Both the position numbers and the translations under genes were made by a program. From positions 1 to 64,000 of the forward strand of contig JANLFN010000006.1 of assembly GCA_024655885.1 (NCBI GenBank): a stretch of 64,000 bases of DNA. The letters run 5' to 3'. The notes beneath the pieces are model-generated. The model did not search any database, had not been told where the DNA came from, and was given only the letters and a program-made list of their open reading frames with translations. Source of the stretch: Eubacteriales bacterium. Its GTDB lineage: Bacteria; Bacillota; Clostridia; Acetivibrionales; JANLFN01. Positions within the stretch are counted from its first letter, which is position 1. Every line of letters starts with the position of its first letter. Shown in pieces: positions 44,869-54,757 of the stretch.

Positions 44869-46764
44869 TTAATTTTGCTCCTTGAGCATTAAATAGGCGG
44901 TGGATACCATTTCCTGGCTTTTCCCTGTTATTTTCTCATTAACGGCAGATATGTTTTCAATGTCATGATTCAGAAGGCCTGCCCTGGCCTCCAATTCACC
45001 GGCTATTTTTATCACTTCTTCAATATTGTTCAGCAGTTCCAGTTCATCCTTTTTTGTGGACTGGGCCGTCACCTTGGACTGTTCGGCCAGTTTCTTCACC
45101 TCGTCCGCCACCACCGAGAAGCCCCGTCCGCTCTCACCGGCACGTGCCGCCTCTATGGCTGCGTTCAGCGACAAAAGGTTGGTCTGGTCGGAGATGCTCA
45201 CGATTTCGCCGGTCACCCTGTTATAGTTTTTAACGCTCTGCTGGATGGCATCGATTCTCTCCTTCAAGCTGGAAGATATTTTAGCCAGTACGTCCGCAGC
45301 CCGGCTTACGCTGACGGCATTGTTGGCGTTTTGGGCTATCCCCGCCGCAACCTCCTCGATGGCCCCGGTTATTTCGGATATCCTCTTTTTCAAAAGCTCC
45401 AGCTTCTTTTCCTTGTCGTTGCTCATTTTTTCCACTTCTTCCAGCAGCTTTGACACTTCGCTGTTTTTTACCTCAAGAATGTCTCTTTCTGCCGAAAGCT
45501 TCGAATTATAATCAATGCAGTTTTCAATGTGGTTTATCCCATTAAATATGGATTTGGCCATAAGCCTGCATGTGGTGTATCCGCAGGCATGGCAGTTCCT
45601 CTTCCTGGATTCTTCGGTGTCCTTGTGCATGCGGATGAAAATGCGGTCTAATTCCTCCTGGGACGGCTCTTTAAACTCCTCAACCTTCTCTGCCGTATAC
45701 TCCCTTAAAAAATCCTTCAGGGAAAGGGTCTTGTCAAAGAATTTCAGCAGCTTTTCGGGTTTCGATTTAAGCTTGCCGGTCTGCCTGTTTCGAAAGCTGT
45801 ATGTCTGGTACTCAATATCGGTAATGTCCGCATTCTTGCACGTGGCCGAGCCGTAATTGCACCCGTGTTCACAGCTTAAAATATCCACCAGCAAAGGCAG
45901 GGGTTTGCCTTCTTCCTTTCGCCTGCTGTACTCATTAAGATATTCATAGGCCAGTTTGGTCCCTTCAGTCTGCTTTACCCAAGCGGACTTGTGATAATGA
46001 TATACATTTTCCTTAAGTCCGCCGGGCAGGCTGTATATGTCGCCCAACCCGCAGGATATCACCTTAAAGTCGGCTTCGCCGTATGAGTCAAGGTCTATTC
46101 CACCGGCATCAATATACTCCATCAGTTTCTTGAAAGTCACATTGTAGCTTACCAATCCCGAAGTATTCGTGTCGTTTATTTCGGATATTTTGGCAATACA
46201 GGGGGAAAGAAAGCAAATTTCATCCGTATTGTTCAAATACTTTTTAATATATATTGCCATACACATCATAGGGCTGTGGACAGGTGACAGATTGGGCAAG
46301 ATCTCGTGCCGGTATTTTTGCACATAATTTACTATGGCCGGGCAGGGCTGCGCAATCACCGAATCCAGGCCGTATTCCCTGATTGCCTTTAAATAGGCCC
46401 AGGTAGTTATATCCGCCCCGTATGAAACATCATAGATTTCAGTGACCCCCATGTGTTTTAACAGTCCCAATATTTTCTTATAATTTGGAAAGTTGGTTTT
46501 AAAAGCAGGGCCCGCAATAATAGATATTTTCACGCCATTTTTTATATCCTGAAAAAACCTTCCGGTATCATCCATAAAGTCACGGGCGCCGTGGTCGCAC
46601 ACCTCCAAGCATCTGCCGCACATAATACATTTTTTCGGATCCACCTGCGTTTTACTTCTGCCGTTCTCAACATAGGATACATTCGCATCCACGATAGGAC
46701 AGTCATATATGCACTTGTTGCAGCCTACACAAATCTCTTTTTTAGTAAATACAACCGAATCCAT
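44869..46764 (-). CDS. [FeFe]-hydrogenase-like sensor fused to a methyl-accepting signalling domain
   Basis: 631 residues, no membrane segment. Two [4Fe-4S] ferredoxin motifs (C12-C22, C46-C56) precede an [FeFe]-hydrogenase H-domain. All four H-cluster cysteines can be placed: C141 (QPCPAI), C189 (LSPCIAK), C298 and C302 (LSCEHGC). The proton-shuttle cysteine of TSCCP is proline here, and a further Fe-S domain (C391, C394, C399, C416) follows. The C-terminus is an MCP hairpin ([20 protein letters not shown]). I infer a soluble chemoreceptor that senses hydrogen or redox state. The ATG at 46764 follows GGGGG. Family members lacking that cysteine have low activity. Confidence 0.85.
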   Translation of the reverse strand: MDSVVFTKKEICVGCNKCIYDCPIVDANVSYVENGRSKTQVDPKKCIMCGRCLEVCDHGARDFMDDTGRFFQDIKNGVKISIIAGPAFKTNFPNYKKILGLLKHMGVTEIYDVSYGADITTWAYLKAIREYGLDSVIAQPCPAIVNYVQKYRHEILPNLSPVHSPMMCMAIYIKKYLNNTDEICFLSPCIAKISEINDTNTSGLVSYNVTFKKLMEYIDAGGIDLDSYGEADFKVISCGLGDIYSLPGGLKENVYHYHKSAWVKQTEGTKLAYEYLNEYSRRKEEGKPLPLLVDILSCEHGCNYGSATCKNADITDIEYQTYSFRNRQTGKLKSKPEKLLKFFDKTLSLKDFLREYTAEKVEEFKEPSQEELDRIFIRMHKDTEESRKRNCHACGYTTCRLMAKSIFNGINHIENCIDYNSKLSAERDILEVKNSEVSKLLEEVEKMSNDKEKKLELLKKRISEITGAIEEVAAGIAQNANNAVSVSRAADVLAKISSSLKERIDAIQQSVKNYNRVTGEIVSISDQTNLLSLNAAIEAARAGESGRGFSVVADEVKKLAEQSKVTAQSTKKDELELLNNIEEVIKIAGELEARAGLLNHDIENISAVNEKITGKSQEMVSTAYLMLKEQN

Positions 46765-47047
46765 GTCAATCGTCCCCCTTCCTTCAAAAAGCAATAGATC
46801 ATCCGGCCGCTTCAACCCCAGCGCCGGAATGAAATGAATATTTTGTCTAAAAATGAAATTCTATGTATTTATTCTAACACATTCAGTCATATGCCGCAAT
46901 GAAAAATTGACCGCATAAAAAGCATTATTTTGAGTTGCATGTCCTTAAACCGGAATAAAAATTAAATATATTTGAGGCTGATTATGTATGAATTTTGAAA
47001 CAATAAATGAGTGGCCAGGAAAATAAAATCCAAAGGAAAACTCAAGA

Positions 47048-47087
47048 GGCGGTTTCCTTGACTTTCCTGGAAGTCATGGAAACCGCC
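47048..47087 (-). terminator. Long hairpin terminator after pyk
   Basis: GGCGGTTTCC (47048-47057) pairs with GGAAACCGCC (47078-47087), and TGACTT with AAGTCA inside, giving about 16 base pairs with one interruption. It lies just after the pyk stop. Confidence 0.75.
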
Positions 47088-47109
47088 CCCCAAATCACTT
47101 TTCTATAGT

Positions 47110-48861
47110 CTATACCCTTGTAGCCCCGTAATACACAATCCCCCTGTCGGCGTCAATGGTGACCACCGTGCCGCTTTTTAAAATCTGCATGGCGTTTTCC
47201 GCACCGACGATTACAGGGATTTCTAGTGCCAGGCCTACGATGGCGGCATGGTTCCCTATGCCCCCTTCTTCTACAATCAGGGCGGACGCCCGTTTTATAT
47301 AAGGAAGCATGTCGTTGTCGGTATGGGGTGCCACCAGGATGTTATTTTCCTCAAATTTCAATTTGGCTTCCTCCGGTGAACTTACAACACACAGCTCTCC
47401 CGTTACCGAACCGGTGCCGATACCTGTCCCGCGCACAAGCACTTTTCCCACCACATGAACCTTCAAGATATTTGTGGTGCCGCTGATGCCTATGGGCACC
47501 CCTGCCGTGATAACCACCAGATCCCCGTTTTTGACAAGTCCCGTTTCAAGCGCCTTTTCCACACCCATGTCAAACATTTCATCAGTAGTGGACACTTCCT
47601 TAACAAGAAAGGGCAGCACTCCCCAGGACAGAAATAATTGACGTTGAACCCTGGGATCGACGGTTGTCGCAATGATGGGGCAGGCGGGCCTGAACCTGGA
47701 AATCATCCGTGCCGTATGCCCGGACTGGGTTACGGTTATTATGGCGGAAGCGTTCAGGTCAAGGGCTGTGGTGCAGGTGGCATGGCTGATGGCATTGGTA
47801 ACGCTGGGTATCATATCGAACTTCATGCTGGAAAACTCTTTCCAGTAATCAATGGAATTCTCCGCCTTCTCCGCGATCTTGGCCATAGTCTCCAGGCTTT
47901 CCACAGGATATTTGCCCGCAGCCGTCTCACCGGACAGCATAATTGCGCTGGTGCCGTCATAGATTGCATTGGCGACATCACTGGCCTCAGCCCTGGTTGG
48001 CCTGGGGTTCCTGATCATGGAATCCAGCATCTGAGTGGCTGTTATCACGGGTTTGCCTCCCCTGAAGCACTTTTGTATAATGTTTTTCTGCACAACGGGA
48101 ACTTCTTCTACCGGGATCTCCACCCCCAGATCTCCCCGCGCCACCATGATTCCATCCGCCACCTTGATGATTTCATCAAAGTTTTGAATTCCTTCCCTGT
48201 TTTCGATTTTCGCAATCACCTTGATTCCCTGACCGCCGTAATTTTCAAGTATCTTTTTGATCTCCATCACATCGGCGGCCTTTCTCACAAAGGAAGCGGC
48301 AATCAGGTCAAACTCGTTTTCTATGCCGAATTGAATATCCTCAATATCCTTTTCGGTCAGCGAAGGCAGGTGTATTTCCGCTCCCGGCACATTAATGCCC
48401 TTGTTGTCTCCTATGACTCCCCCGTTCAAAACGGTACAGTCTATATCCCTATCCTTTATTTCATTTACAACAAGCTCCACCAGCCCGTCATTAATCAGAA
48501 TCCTGCTTCCCACCCTCACATCCTTGTATAAATTCTTGTACGTCACCGACACGATTTTGTCATTGCCCAGCAAGTCCCTGCAGCTCAGAGTAAAGCTTTC
48601 ACCCTGCCTAAGCTCCACCTGGTGGGTTTCGAATTTCCCTGTGCGGATCTCCGGGCCTCTGGTGTCAAGAAGGAGAGGGACGGGGCGCCCTACCCTGTCT
48701 CTTACTTTTTTAAAGGCGTCAACCCTCCGTTTATGTTCTTCATGGCTTCCGTGGGAAAAGTTGATGCGTGCTACGTCCATTCCTTTTTGGAACAGCTTTG
48801 CCAATATATTTTCATCATCCACTGCCGGGCCCAGTGTGCAGACGATTTTTGTTTTTCTCAT
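47110..48861 (-). CDS. pyk: Pyruvate kinase with C-terminal PEP-utiliser-like domain
   Basis: 583 residues. The A/B domains carry RKTKIVCTLGPAV, ARINFSHGSHEEH, LLLDTRGPEIRTG and the MVARGDLGVEIP active-site stretch; the C domain follows, then an extra ~100-residue domain (SVTGELCVVSSPEEA, EEGGIGNHAAIVGLALEIP) related to the mobile phosphohistidine domain of PEP-utilising enzymes. That extra domain is typical of Bacillus and Clostridium enzymes; its histidine is retained (GNHA). It makes pyruvate and ATP from PEP and ADP in glycolysis. The gene is not with pfk here. Confidence 0.97.
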   Translation of the reverse strand: MRKTKIVCTLGPAVDDENILAKLFQKGMDVARINFSHGSHEEHKRRVDAFKKVRDRVGRPVPLLLDTRGPEIRTGKFETHQVELRQGESFTLSCRDLLGNDKIVSVTYKNLYKDVRVGSRILINDGLVELVVNEIKDRDIDCTVLNGGVIGDNKGINVPGAEIHLPSLTEKDIEDIQFGIENEFDLIAASFVRKAADVMEIKKILENYGGQGIKVIAKIENREGIQNFDEIIKVADGIMVARGDLGVEIPVEEVPVVQKNIIQKCFRGGKPVITATQMLDSMIRNPRPTRAEASDVANAIYDGTSAIMLSGETAAGKYPVESLETMAKIAEKAENSIDYWKEFSSMKFDMIPSVTNAISHATCTTALDLNASAIITVTQSGHTARMISRFRPACPIIATTVDPRVQRQLFLSWGVLPFLVKEVSTTDEMFDMGVEKALETGLVKNGDLVVITAGVPIGISGTTNILKVHVVGKVLVRGTGIGTGSVTGELCVVSSPEEAKLKFEENNILVAPHTDNDMLPYIKRASALIVEEGGIGNHAAIVGLALEIPVIVGAENAMQILKSGTVVTIDADRGIVYYGATRV

Positions 48862-49206
48862 TATCTATGCCTCCACAAGTCATCAAATACAACCAAAAGG
48901 CGCAAAGCATCCATATGCTCCACGCCCCTTTGCCTGCGCAAATACGGTTACGTATACATATTTTGTTACGATTATAACATTTTTATCACCCCTATTCAAC
49001 AAAAAAACTCCTTGATTTTTACAGGCAGGTAAAATATATGTTAATTTTCTTGTTTTCTAATGGATCATGTTTTAATAGAAATGCATATTAAGAAAAAAAT
49101 ATGAACCAGCATTCAATACGGACAATTTATTACAATTTTTATAAAGTTTTTAATAGACCCCGGACAAGCAATGATATAAAATGACTGTACTAAAACAAGT
49201 GCAAAT
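48862..49206. other. Gene-free region between pyk and the THF riboswitch
   Basis: AT-rich. It probably carries the divergent pyk and folT promoters; a TATAAA element near 49176 could serve folT, but no -35 at proper spacing is clear. No gene seen. Confidence 0.4.
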
Positions 49207-49308
49207 GGCAGAGTAGGTAATTGTGCGTTAAGTGATAGACGGACGGGAAGTTGCCGCTGTACGAAAAATCTTTTCAGATTTGCGGTGCAATTGCTGCATT
49301 CCGCTGCC
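49207..49308 (+). ncRNA. THF (folT) riboswitch
   Basis: The sequence reads GGCAGAGTAGGTAATTGTGC, then GTTAAGTG, GACGGACGGGAAGTTGCCGC, ACGAA, GCGGTGCAATTGCTGCATTC and CGCTGCC, the order and wording of the tetrahydrofolate riboswitch. The ends GGCAG and CTGCC form P1. It lies directly upstream of folT. A second hairpin (TCTCTTTAA with TTAAAGAGA, 49331-49361) ends right before the GGAGG, so control is probably by masking the ribosome site. Confidence 0.88.
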
Positions 49309-49369
49309 ACTAAAGGGTATCTTTTCTCTTTAAGTGGCCTATTTGCCATTAAAGAGAGGAGGTGTTAAC

Positions 49370-49885
49370 ATGAAAAATACACGTGTTTTAGTATTTATGG
49401 CGCTGTTCATCGCCATGGATGTTATTCTCACTCGTTTTTTATCCATCCAGACTCCCATCATAAGAATCGGTTTCGGTTTTATCCCGGTTGCACTGGCAGG
49501 TATGATGTTTGGACCGGCCATAGGCGGTGTGACGGCTGCATTGGGTGACATCATAGGGATGATCGTTTTCCCTAAAGGCGCATATTTCCCCGGCTTTACG
49601 TTGAGCGCCTTTTTAACGGGAGCCACGTACGGGCTGGTGCTTTATAAGAAGCCCAAGTCCATTCTAAGGATTTTTCTGGCCGTGGCTGTCGTTGTCCTGT
49701 TCATCGATATCGGCCTTACCACCGTATGGGTCTCTATGACGACAAGTACTGCGTATAAGGCCCTCCTTTTCACACGGGTCACCAAACTGGCCATGATTCC
49801 TGTTGAAGTCGCTGTAAACTATGCTTTATGGAAATGCATTGCCCTGACCGGGTCCAGCTTCCTGCAGAAAATTGAAGCGGCCTGA
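49370..49885 (+). CDS. folT: Folate ECF transporter substrate-binding subunit
   Basis: 171 residues with about five to six hydrophobic helices (VLVFMALFIAMDVILTRFL, GFGFIPVALAGMMFGPAI, and others to the end). LGDIIGMIVFPKGAYFPGF is the typical S-component loop of the FolT/ThiW group. The upstream THF riboswitch points to folate as substrate. S components work with a shared energising module (EcfA, EcfA', EcfT), not encoded here. The ATG at 49370 follows GAGGAGG, inside the switch's regulatory hairpin region. Confidence 0.93.
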   Translation: MKNTRVLVFMALFIAMDVILTRFLSIQTPIIRIGFGFIPVALAGMMFGPAIGGVTAALGDIIGMIVFPKGAYFPGFTLSAFLTGATYGLVLYKKPKSILRIFLAVAVVVLFIDIGLTTVWVSMTTSTAYKALLFTRVTKLAMIPVEVAVNYALWKCIALTGSSFLQKIEAA

Positions 49886-49912
49886 AACAGTTTATGCAAT
49901 GCCAAAGGTTTG

Positions 49913-49942
49913 AAAAGGCTTAAATGGTTTTTAAGCCTTTTT
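49913..49942 (+). terminator. Terminator after folT
   Basis: AAGGCTTAAA pairs with TTTAAGCCTT, loop of 4-6 nt, followed by TTTTTT. Confidence 0.9.
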
Positions 49943-49998
49943 TCTTTTTGACCCCGTTCTTTTCCGGATTCGCAAAGTACATAGAATGAAGTGCACTT

Positions 49999-51219
49999 TT
50001 ACCTCCTTTGAGCCGCCGCTTTCCTTTTCAGCCTGTCAAGCCTCTTTTTCAGTTCCTCGCGGTAAATACTGTTCCCCAGTCCCAGGTGCATGCTTTTTTG
50101 AAGGGCATATTCCACCACCTTCACTGCCCTTTTTATGTCCTTGGCCCTATGCTCATAGTACTTTGCCAGTTCAATCATAAGGGGTACGGCATTGGTGTCC
50201 GAAGCCGAAAGCATCTGTTCACAGTGCTCCACCATCTTCCCGTAGTCCCTCCTTTTTTTATATGCACTCACAAGCCTCTGGGAAGCGGTTTGCCTGACAG
50301 CGTAGTCTCCGGACTGCAGACAGTTTTCATAGCATTCGATCATCATACCGTTTTCCCCGCTGTTCTCAAAAATTCTTCCCACCCCCAGCAGCTCGTATTT
50401 CCCATCGGTTTCTGAAACGGGGTTTTGGAGCATGGAGACTATTTTTACCAGCAGGCTGACCATGGACAGTATATCCTTTTCATTGTGCTCCAGAACCTTT
50501 ACCACCGGTGCTGCATTCCTGTCTTCCAGATACTTAAAATATACTTGCGGTATAAGGGCTCCCGGTATGTCGTCCCCCCTGTATTCCCCCAGTATGTTCT
50601 CCTCCAGCGATCCAAGCCTGCAGCTCTCCAGTGACAGCTTCCATATCCGTCTCGAAGGGAAAAGGAGGTCCAGATGCACGGGATTTCTAAGGGACAGCCT
50701 CATGCGGTTAAAAGTGAACCTGGACTGAAGGAGATTCCAGTCGAAGGCTTTCCCGTTAAAGGTCACCAGCCCTTTGCAGCCACCTAAAAGCCCGTTTAAT
50801 TCACTTAAAAGGGCGGGCTCCTCGTCATAGTCCCTCATGAAGTACTGCCGCAGCACAAACTCATCTCCGCAGAAGCATCCTGTTCCCACCAGAAAAGCGA
50901 CGGTACCGGCTCCTCCGGACAGGCCGGTGGTCTCTGTGTCAAGGAACAAAAAATCGGATATGGTCAAATCCGGACCGGATTCCCTGCAAAGCTTCCTTAA
51001 AAAAGCCCCATCCACTTCCAGGGCACTTCTTATTGAGCAGCCGCCGCGGATATAGGAGAGGGGATACCTCTTTTCAATTAAAAAGCAGGAACCCTGATCG
51101 TTGCTGCAAACAACCCCTTCCAAAACCTGGTGTATGTCAAGGCCGGACCCTGCCCTTTCAGTCCTTTTTTCCTTCCCCTCTCGTTTATACATATTCAGCT
51201 TGCTTCTCAAATCGTAATC
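49999..51219 (-). CDS. mrfB: MrfB (YprB)-type exonuclease with TPR-like tail
   Basis: 406 residues. An RNase H-like/DnaQ-type exonuclease domain (about 90-265) has FLFLDTETTGLSGGAG, LVTFNGKAFDWNLL and HNEKDILSMVSLL, giving the DEDD residues. The C-terminal part has repeats of helical pairs (YAVRQTASQRLVSAYKKR) like TPRs. It matches B. subtilis YprB/MrfB, which with the MrfA helicase repairs mitomycin C damage without UvrABC. The helicase gene lies directly upstream on the same strand. The ATG at 51219 follows GGAGG. Confidence 0.9.
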   Translation of the reverse strand, partial: DYDLRSKLNMYKREGKEKRTERAGSGLDIHQVLEGVVCSNDQGSCFLIEKRYPLSYIRGGCSIRSALEVDGAFLRKLCRESGPDLTISDFLFLDTETTGLSGGAGTVAFLVGTGCFCGDEFVLRQYFMRDYDEEPALLSELNGLLGGCKGLVTFNGKAFDWNLLQSRFTFNRMRLSLRNPVHLDLLFPSRRIWKLSLESCRLGSLEENILGEYRGDDIPGALIPQVYFKYLEDRNAAPVVKVLEHNEKDILSMVSLLVKIVSMLQNPVSETDGKYELLGVGRIFENSGENGMMIECYENCLQSGDYAVRQTASQRLVSAYKKRRDYGKMVEHCEQMLSASDTNAVPLMIELAKYYEHRAKDIKRAVKVVEYALQKSMHLGLGNSIYREELKKRLDRLKRKAAAQRR

Positions 51220-51394
51220 CATACTGCCTCCATCTTTGAACAGCCGCGCTATTCGCAGTATTGACAAGTTAAAGGTTAGAGCGAAGTCCATAGGAAGAAT
51301 AAGGTCAAAAGAGGGATCAAAGACTTAACCTCGAGCCGCCCAAAAGCATTTCTTCAATCTCAGCCTTGAGCCGCCCTATAATTTTGCTTCAACC

Positions 51395-53674
51395 TTATAA
51401 GTCATTTTCCGCAAGGACCATGTCTATCAACCTCAAGGTGGCTTCCTTGGGATTCGCCTTTTCCGAGAACTCATTCAGCGGACCTACACAGGAAGGGCAG
51501 CCCTCCTCGCAAGTACAGTGCAGGATCATTTCCCTGGAGGTTTTAAAAAGCTCCCTATGCAGTTCGAACAGCTTGTCGCTGAAGCCCACCCCGCCCGGAA
51601 AATTGTCGTAAATGTAAAGAGTAGGCCTTTGGGTAAAGGGGGACTTCACCTGGTAAACAACCCTTATGTCCCTGGGACTGCACATCAGATAGATGGGCGC
51701 CGCGTTGGAAACAATGTTGGAAAGTCCCAGAAGACCGTTCTGAAGTTCAGTCTGGGGAACGTTTCCCGGGAAGTCCGCGGGAAAGCTCACCCAATAGGAA
51801 GTTGTGTGCATTTCGGTTTCAGGCAGGTGCACGGGGCCTGATCCTATATTCTCATGGGTGTACAGTTTTATCTTTTTAAACATGGTAACCAGGGCACTAA
51901 CCATGACCTCCCCGCTGGCCTTCTGTATTTTCTCTCCGCATTTTTCCCTGAAAACATCCATTACCTTCAGCTCCACAGCCAGGTTTGCATCAGTGTAGTA
52001 ATCCACGTCCACCTTCCTTACATAGGCCTTTTTATCGTCAAAATCCAGTTTTTCAACCTGGTACTGCTGTCCCTCCTGCATGTAGATGGCTTCCTCGTGC
52101 AGCAGCATAGGAGCGCTGAAGCTGTCCATTTCGCCGATCACCCTGTGTTGGGGCAAGGATATGTCTATAATGATAAAATTCTCGTTTGATGCGCTTCTCA
52201 AGCTGATTGCGTCCGAAGGAAACGCCTCCGAGGACCAGTGCCAGCGGTTCCCCACGTGCCTTACAATCCTTGCCTCCTCCATATAGGCGAGCATCTCCTG
52301 GGTGGTTTCCACCCCGAATTTTTCGCCGTCCTCAAAAGGCAGTTCAAAAGCGGCGCATTTCATATGGCTGTAAAGGATCACAAGGTTATCGGGGTTTATG
52401 AGCCCGTTTTCAGGACTGTTGCCCAGAAAATACGAGGGGTTGTTGATGATGTACTGGTCAAGGGGGCTGCTGTTGGCGATCAGGAAAGTGGCAGATACAC
52501 CGTTTCTTCTTCCCGCTCTTCCCGCCTGCTGCCATGTACTGGCTATAGTTCCCGGGTATCCGCAGATAATGCAGGCTTCCAGGTTTCCAATATCGACCCC
52601 CAGCTCCAGTGCATTGGTGCTGACTACCCCTGTCACTGTGCCGTTTCTCAGACCTCTTTCAATTTCACGCCTTAACCCGGGCAGATAGCCTCCCCTGTAG
52701 CCCCTCACCATGTCCCCTCCGTCCGTGCTGCCGCGGAACACATCCTTCAGGTAAGTAACCAGCACCTCCACGTTCAGCCGGCTCCTGGTAAATACAATGG
52801 TCTGGACGCCGTTTTTTATGAGGGATTCGGCCAGGGCTTTCGCTTCCAGCATACTGCTTCTTCTTATTCCCAGTTCCTTGTTGACCAGGGGAGGGTTATA
52901 GAATATCAAATGCTTTCTCCCGGACGGAGATCCGTCATTGTCGATGAGCTCCACCTCCCTGGCGGTTATTCTGGAGGCCAGCTCCGCAGGATTTGCGATG
53001 GTAGCGGAGCAGCATATGAACTGGGGATGGGAGCCGTAGAAGTCGCAGATGCGTTTAAGCCTTCTCAGCACATTGGCCAGGTGGCTTCCGAAAACACCCC
53101 TGTAGTGGTGAATTTCATCAATCACAATGTATTTCAGGTTTTCAAAAAGCTTCGTCCACTTGGTATGGTGGGGCAGGATACCGCTGTGCAGCATGTCGGG
53201 ATTGGTGACGACGATGTGTCCCGCCTGCCTTATGGCCCTTCTTGCCGATTGGGGAGTATCCCCGTCATAGGTATAGGTCTTTATGTCAATACCCGCATCC
53301 GTGATGATTTCATGCAGCTCAGCCGTCTGGTCCTGTGACAGCGCCTTGGTGGGGAAAAGGAAAATGGCCCTGGACTCTTGGTCCTTCAAAATCGCATTCA
53401 GCACAGGAATATTATAGCACAGGGTCTTTCCCGAGGCAGTGGGGGTTACCACCACCACGTCCTTTCCTTCATCCACCGCTTTTATGGCCGAAGCCTGGTG
53501 GGAATACAGCCTGTGGATGCCCCTGCGTTTTAAGGCTTCCTTGATCCTGGGATCCACACAGCGGGGAAAATCCTCGTACCGCGCTTCTCTAGGGGGTATC
53601 TCCACCCAGCTGGTGATATTTGCCATGATCCGGTCTGAGGCTTTATAATAGTCCAGGATTTGTTCAAGATTCAT
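51395..53674 (-). CDS. mrfA: MrfA (YprA)-type DNA helicase
   Basis: 759 residues. SF2 helicase motifs: VVVTPTASGKTLCYNIP (I), YIVIDEIHHYRG (II), SATIANP (III), GVVSTNALELGVDIG (V) and QQAGRAGRRNG (VI). The C-terminal DUF1998 region has the cysteines LHCTCEEGCPSCVGP, which bind zinc and are needed for MrfA activity. In B. subtilis MrfA is a 3'-5' helicase that repairs mitomycin-type lesions with MrfB. The ATG follows GAGGAG. It is about 175 nt upstream of mrfB, so the pair is transcribed together or from near promoters. Confidence 0.92.
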   Translation of the reverse strand: MNLEQILDYYKASDRIMANITSWVEIPPREARYEDFPRCVDPRIKEALKRRGIHRLYSHQASAIKAVDEGKDVVVVTPTASGKTLCYNIPVLNAILKDQESRAIFLFPTKALSQDQTAELHEIITDAGIDIKTYTYDGDTPQSARRAIRQAGHIVVTNPDMLHSGILPHHTKWTKLFENLKYIVIDEIHHYRGVFGSHLANVLRRLKRICDFYGSHPQFICCSATIANPAELASRITAREVELIDNDGSPSGRKHLIFYNPPLVNKELGIRRSSMLEAKALAESLIKNGVQTIVFTRSRLNVEVLVTYLKDVFRGSTDGGDMVRGYRGGYLPGLRREIERGLRNGTVTGVVSTNALELGVDIGNLEACIICGYPGTIASTWQQAGRAGRRNGVSATFLIANSSPLDQYIINNPSYFLGNSPENGLINPDNLVILYSHMKCAAFELPFEDGEKFGVETTQEMLAYMEEARIVRHVGNRWHWSSEAFPSDAISLRSASNENFIIIDISLPQHRVIGEMDSFSAPMLLHEEAIYMQEGQQYQVEKLDFDDKKAYVRKVDVDYYTDANLAVELKVMDVFREKCGEKIQKASGEVMVSALVTMFKKIKLYTHENIGSGPVHLPETEMHTTSYWVSFPADFPGNVPQTELQNGLLGLSNIVSNAAPIYLMCSPRDIRVVYQVKSPFTQRPTLYIYDNFPGGVGFSDKLFELHRELFKTSREMILHCTCEEGCPSCVGPLNEFSEKANPKEATLRLIDMVLAENDL

Positions 53675-53787
53675 CTTTTAATTCTCCTCGCCAAGCATTT
53701 CGATGTCCCATCTTTCCCATGGGCCTGCTTGAACATATGTTCTGGGTTATATTGTATAATAAAGAGCGGTAAAAGTAAAGAGAGTGG

Positions 53788-53847
53788 AAGAAGACATAAG
53801 GGGTGGTTTTTTCGAAAAGGCCGGAAAGCCATCCCTTATGCCTTCTT
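53788..53847. terminator. Long inverted repeat between liaF-like and mrfA genes
   Basis: AAGAAGACATAAGGGGTGG (53788-53806) and CCATCCCTTATGCCTTCTT (53829-53847) match in 17 of 19 positions. It lies after the liaF-like stop and is probably a bidirectional transcription barrier. Loop contains a T-run and an A-run. Confidence 0.65.
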
Positions 53848-53863
53848 ATTTTCTGTTTTTTCA

Positions 53864-54757
53864 TTATTTCCCCGTTACATTGACCTTGAAGCTTCCAACG
53901 CCCATATCCACATCCATCTGGATTTTACCGGCCGCACCGTTGTAATTGGGAGAGACATAATAATCTCCCTCCTTGACCCAGCCAAGCTCCTTTAAGTTTG
54001 TACTGTTCAGAGCCCCGCCTATTTTAATTTTCACCCCTGCGTCTTCCGGAACATTCACATCAATAGAGGAAGCCCCCGCACCGATTTTAACCATGGTGGA
54101 CTCGTAATTGCCGCCCAATGTCAAGTCCAGTTTCGCCGCCCCCACATTAAGGTTCAGGCTTCGAACCTTCAATCTGGACAAATCCAGACCGCCCTTCACC
54201 GCACCGGTTTTTACCACCATGTCCCAGGGGATGCCGTCGTTTAAGTCCAGCCGGCAGCTGCTGTTTACACTTTCGTGGCTGACCACCGAAACCCTGGTCT
54301 TATCAATATTGACTACGGCGGTTTCCTTGCCGTTTTCATAGGTCACCGAATGCTTGATGTCAGGATCCGAAATAGCGGCATCCACAAGTTTTTCACCTGT
54401 GGAGCCCATCTCAACGGTAGCGCCCCCCAACTCCAGATTTAACTTTGCACTCCTTGTTTCAGCCGGTTTCTCAATCGAAATGTTTCCTCCCCGGTCGGGG
54501 GGGCTCATATGCCCGGTGCTGCCGCCCGCGAAATAGCCGTATAGGATTATGGCGGCAAGAAAAGCCAGCCACACCACTGTTTTAATGACGGCATTGTTTT
54601 TGAAAATAATATTTATGCCAATGACAACAAAAATTAAAGGCCACAGTTTAAAGGCGGCATCAAAAATGGGCCAGGTCAGGATGCCGAAATTCATCAAAAT
54701 CCACAGCAGGCCTATTGTCAATAAAAAGATGCCGAACCCTATATGCCTGTCTTTCAT
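53864..54757 (-). CDS. LiaF-like cell-envelope stress membrane protein
   Basis: 297 residues. N-terminal hydrophobic helices (GFGIFLLTIGLLWILMNFGI, WPLIFVVIGINII, VVWLAFLAAIILYGYF) are followed by a beta-rich domain of adhesin-like repeats (LRSLNLNVGAAKLDLTL-type, KIGAGASSIDVNVPEDAG). This matches the LiaF/YvqF family, with the N-terminal LiaI-like transmembrane part and a C-terminal 'toastrack' domain. LiaF inhibits the LiaRS system in Bacillus. No liaRS genes are adjacent; the partner is the PspC gene upstream, overlapping by 4 nt. Confidence 0.85.
   Translation of the reverse strand: MKDRHIGFGIFLLTIGLLWILMNFGILTWPIFDAAFKLWPLIFVVIGINIIFKNNAVIKTVVWLAFLAAIILYGYFAGGSTGHMSPPDRGGNISIEKPAETRSAKLNLELGGATVEMGSTGEKLVDAAISDPDIKHSVTYENGKETAVVNIDKTRVSVVSHESVNSSCRLDLNDGIPWDMVVKTGAVKGGLDLSRLKVRSLNLNVGAAKLDLTLGGNYESTMVKIGAGASSIDVNVPEDAGVKIKIGGALNSTNLKELGWVKEGDYYVSPNYNGAAGKIQMDVDMGVGSFKVNVTGK

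Noticed and set aside
47638-48531. 297-residue plus-strand frame
   Set aside because: It is the antisense of pyk, which has full family motifs.
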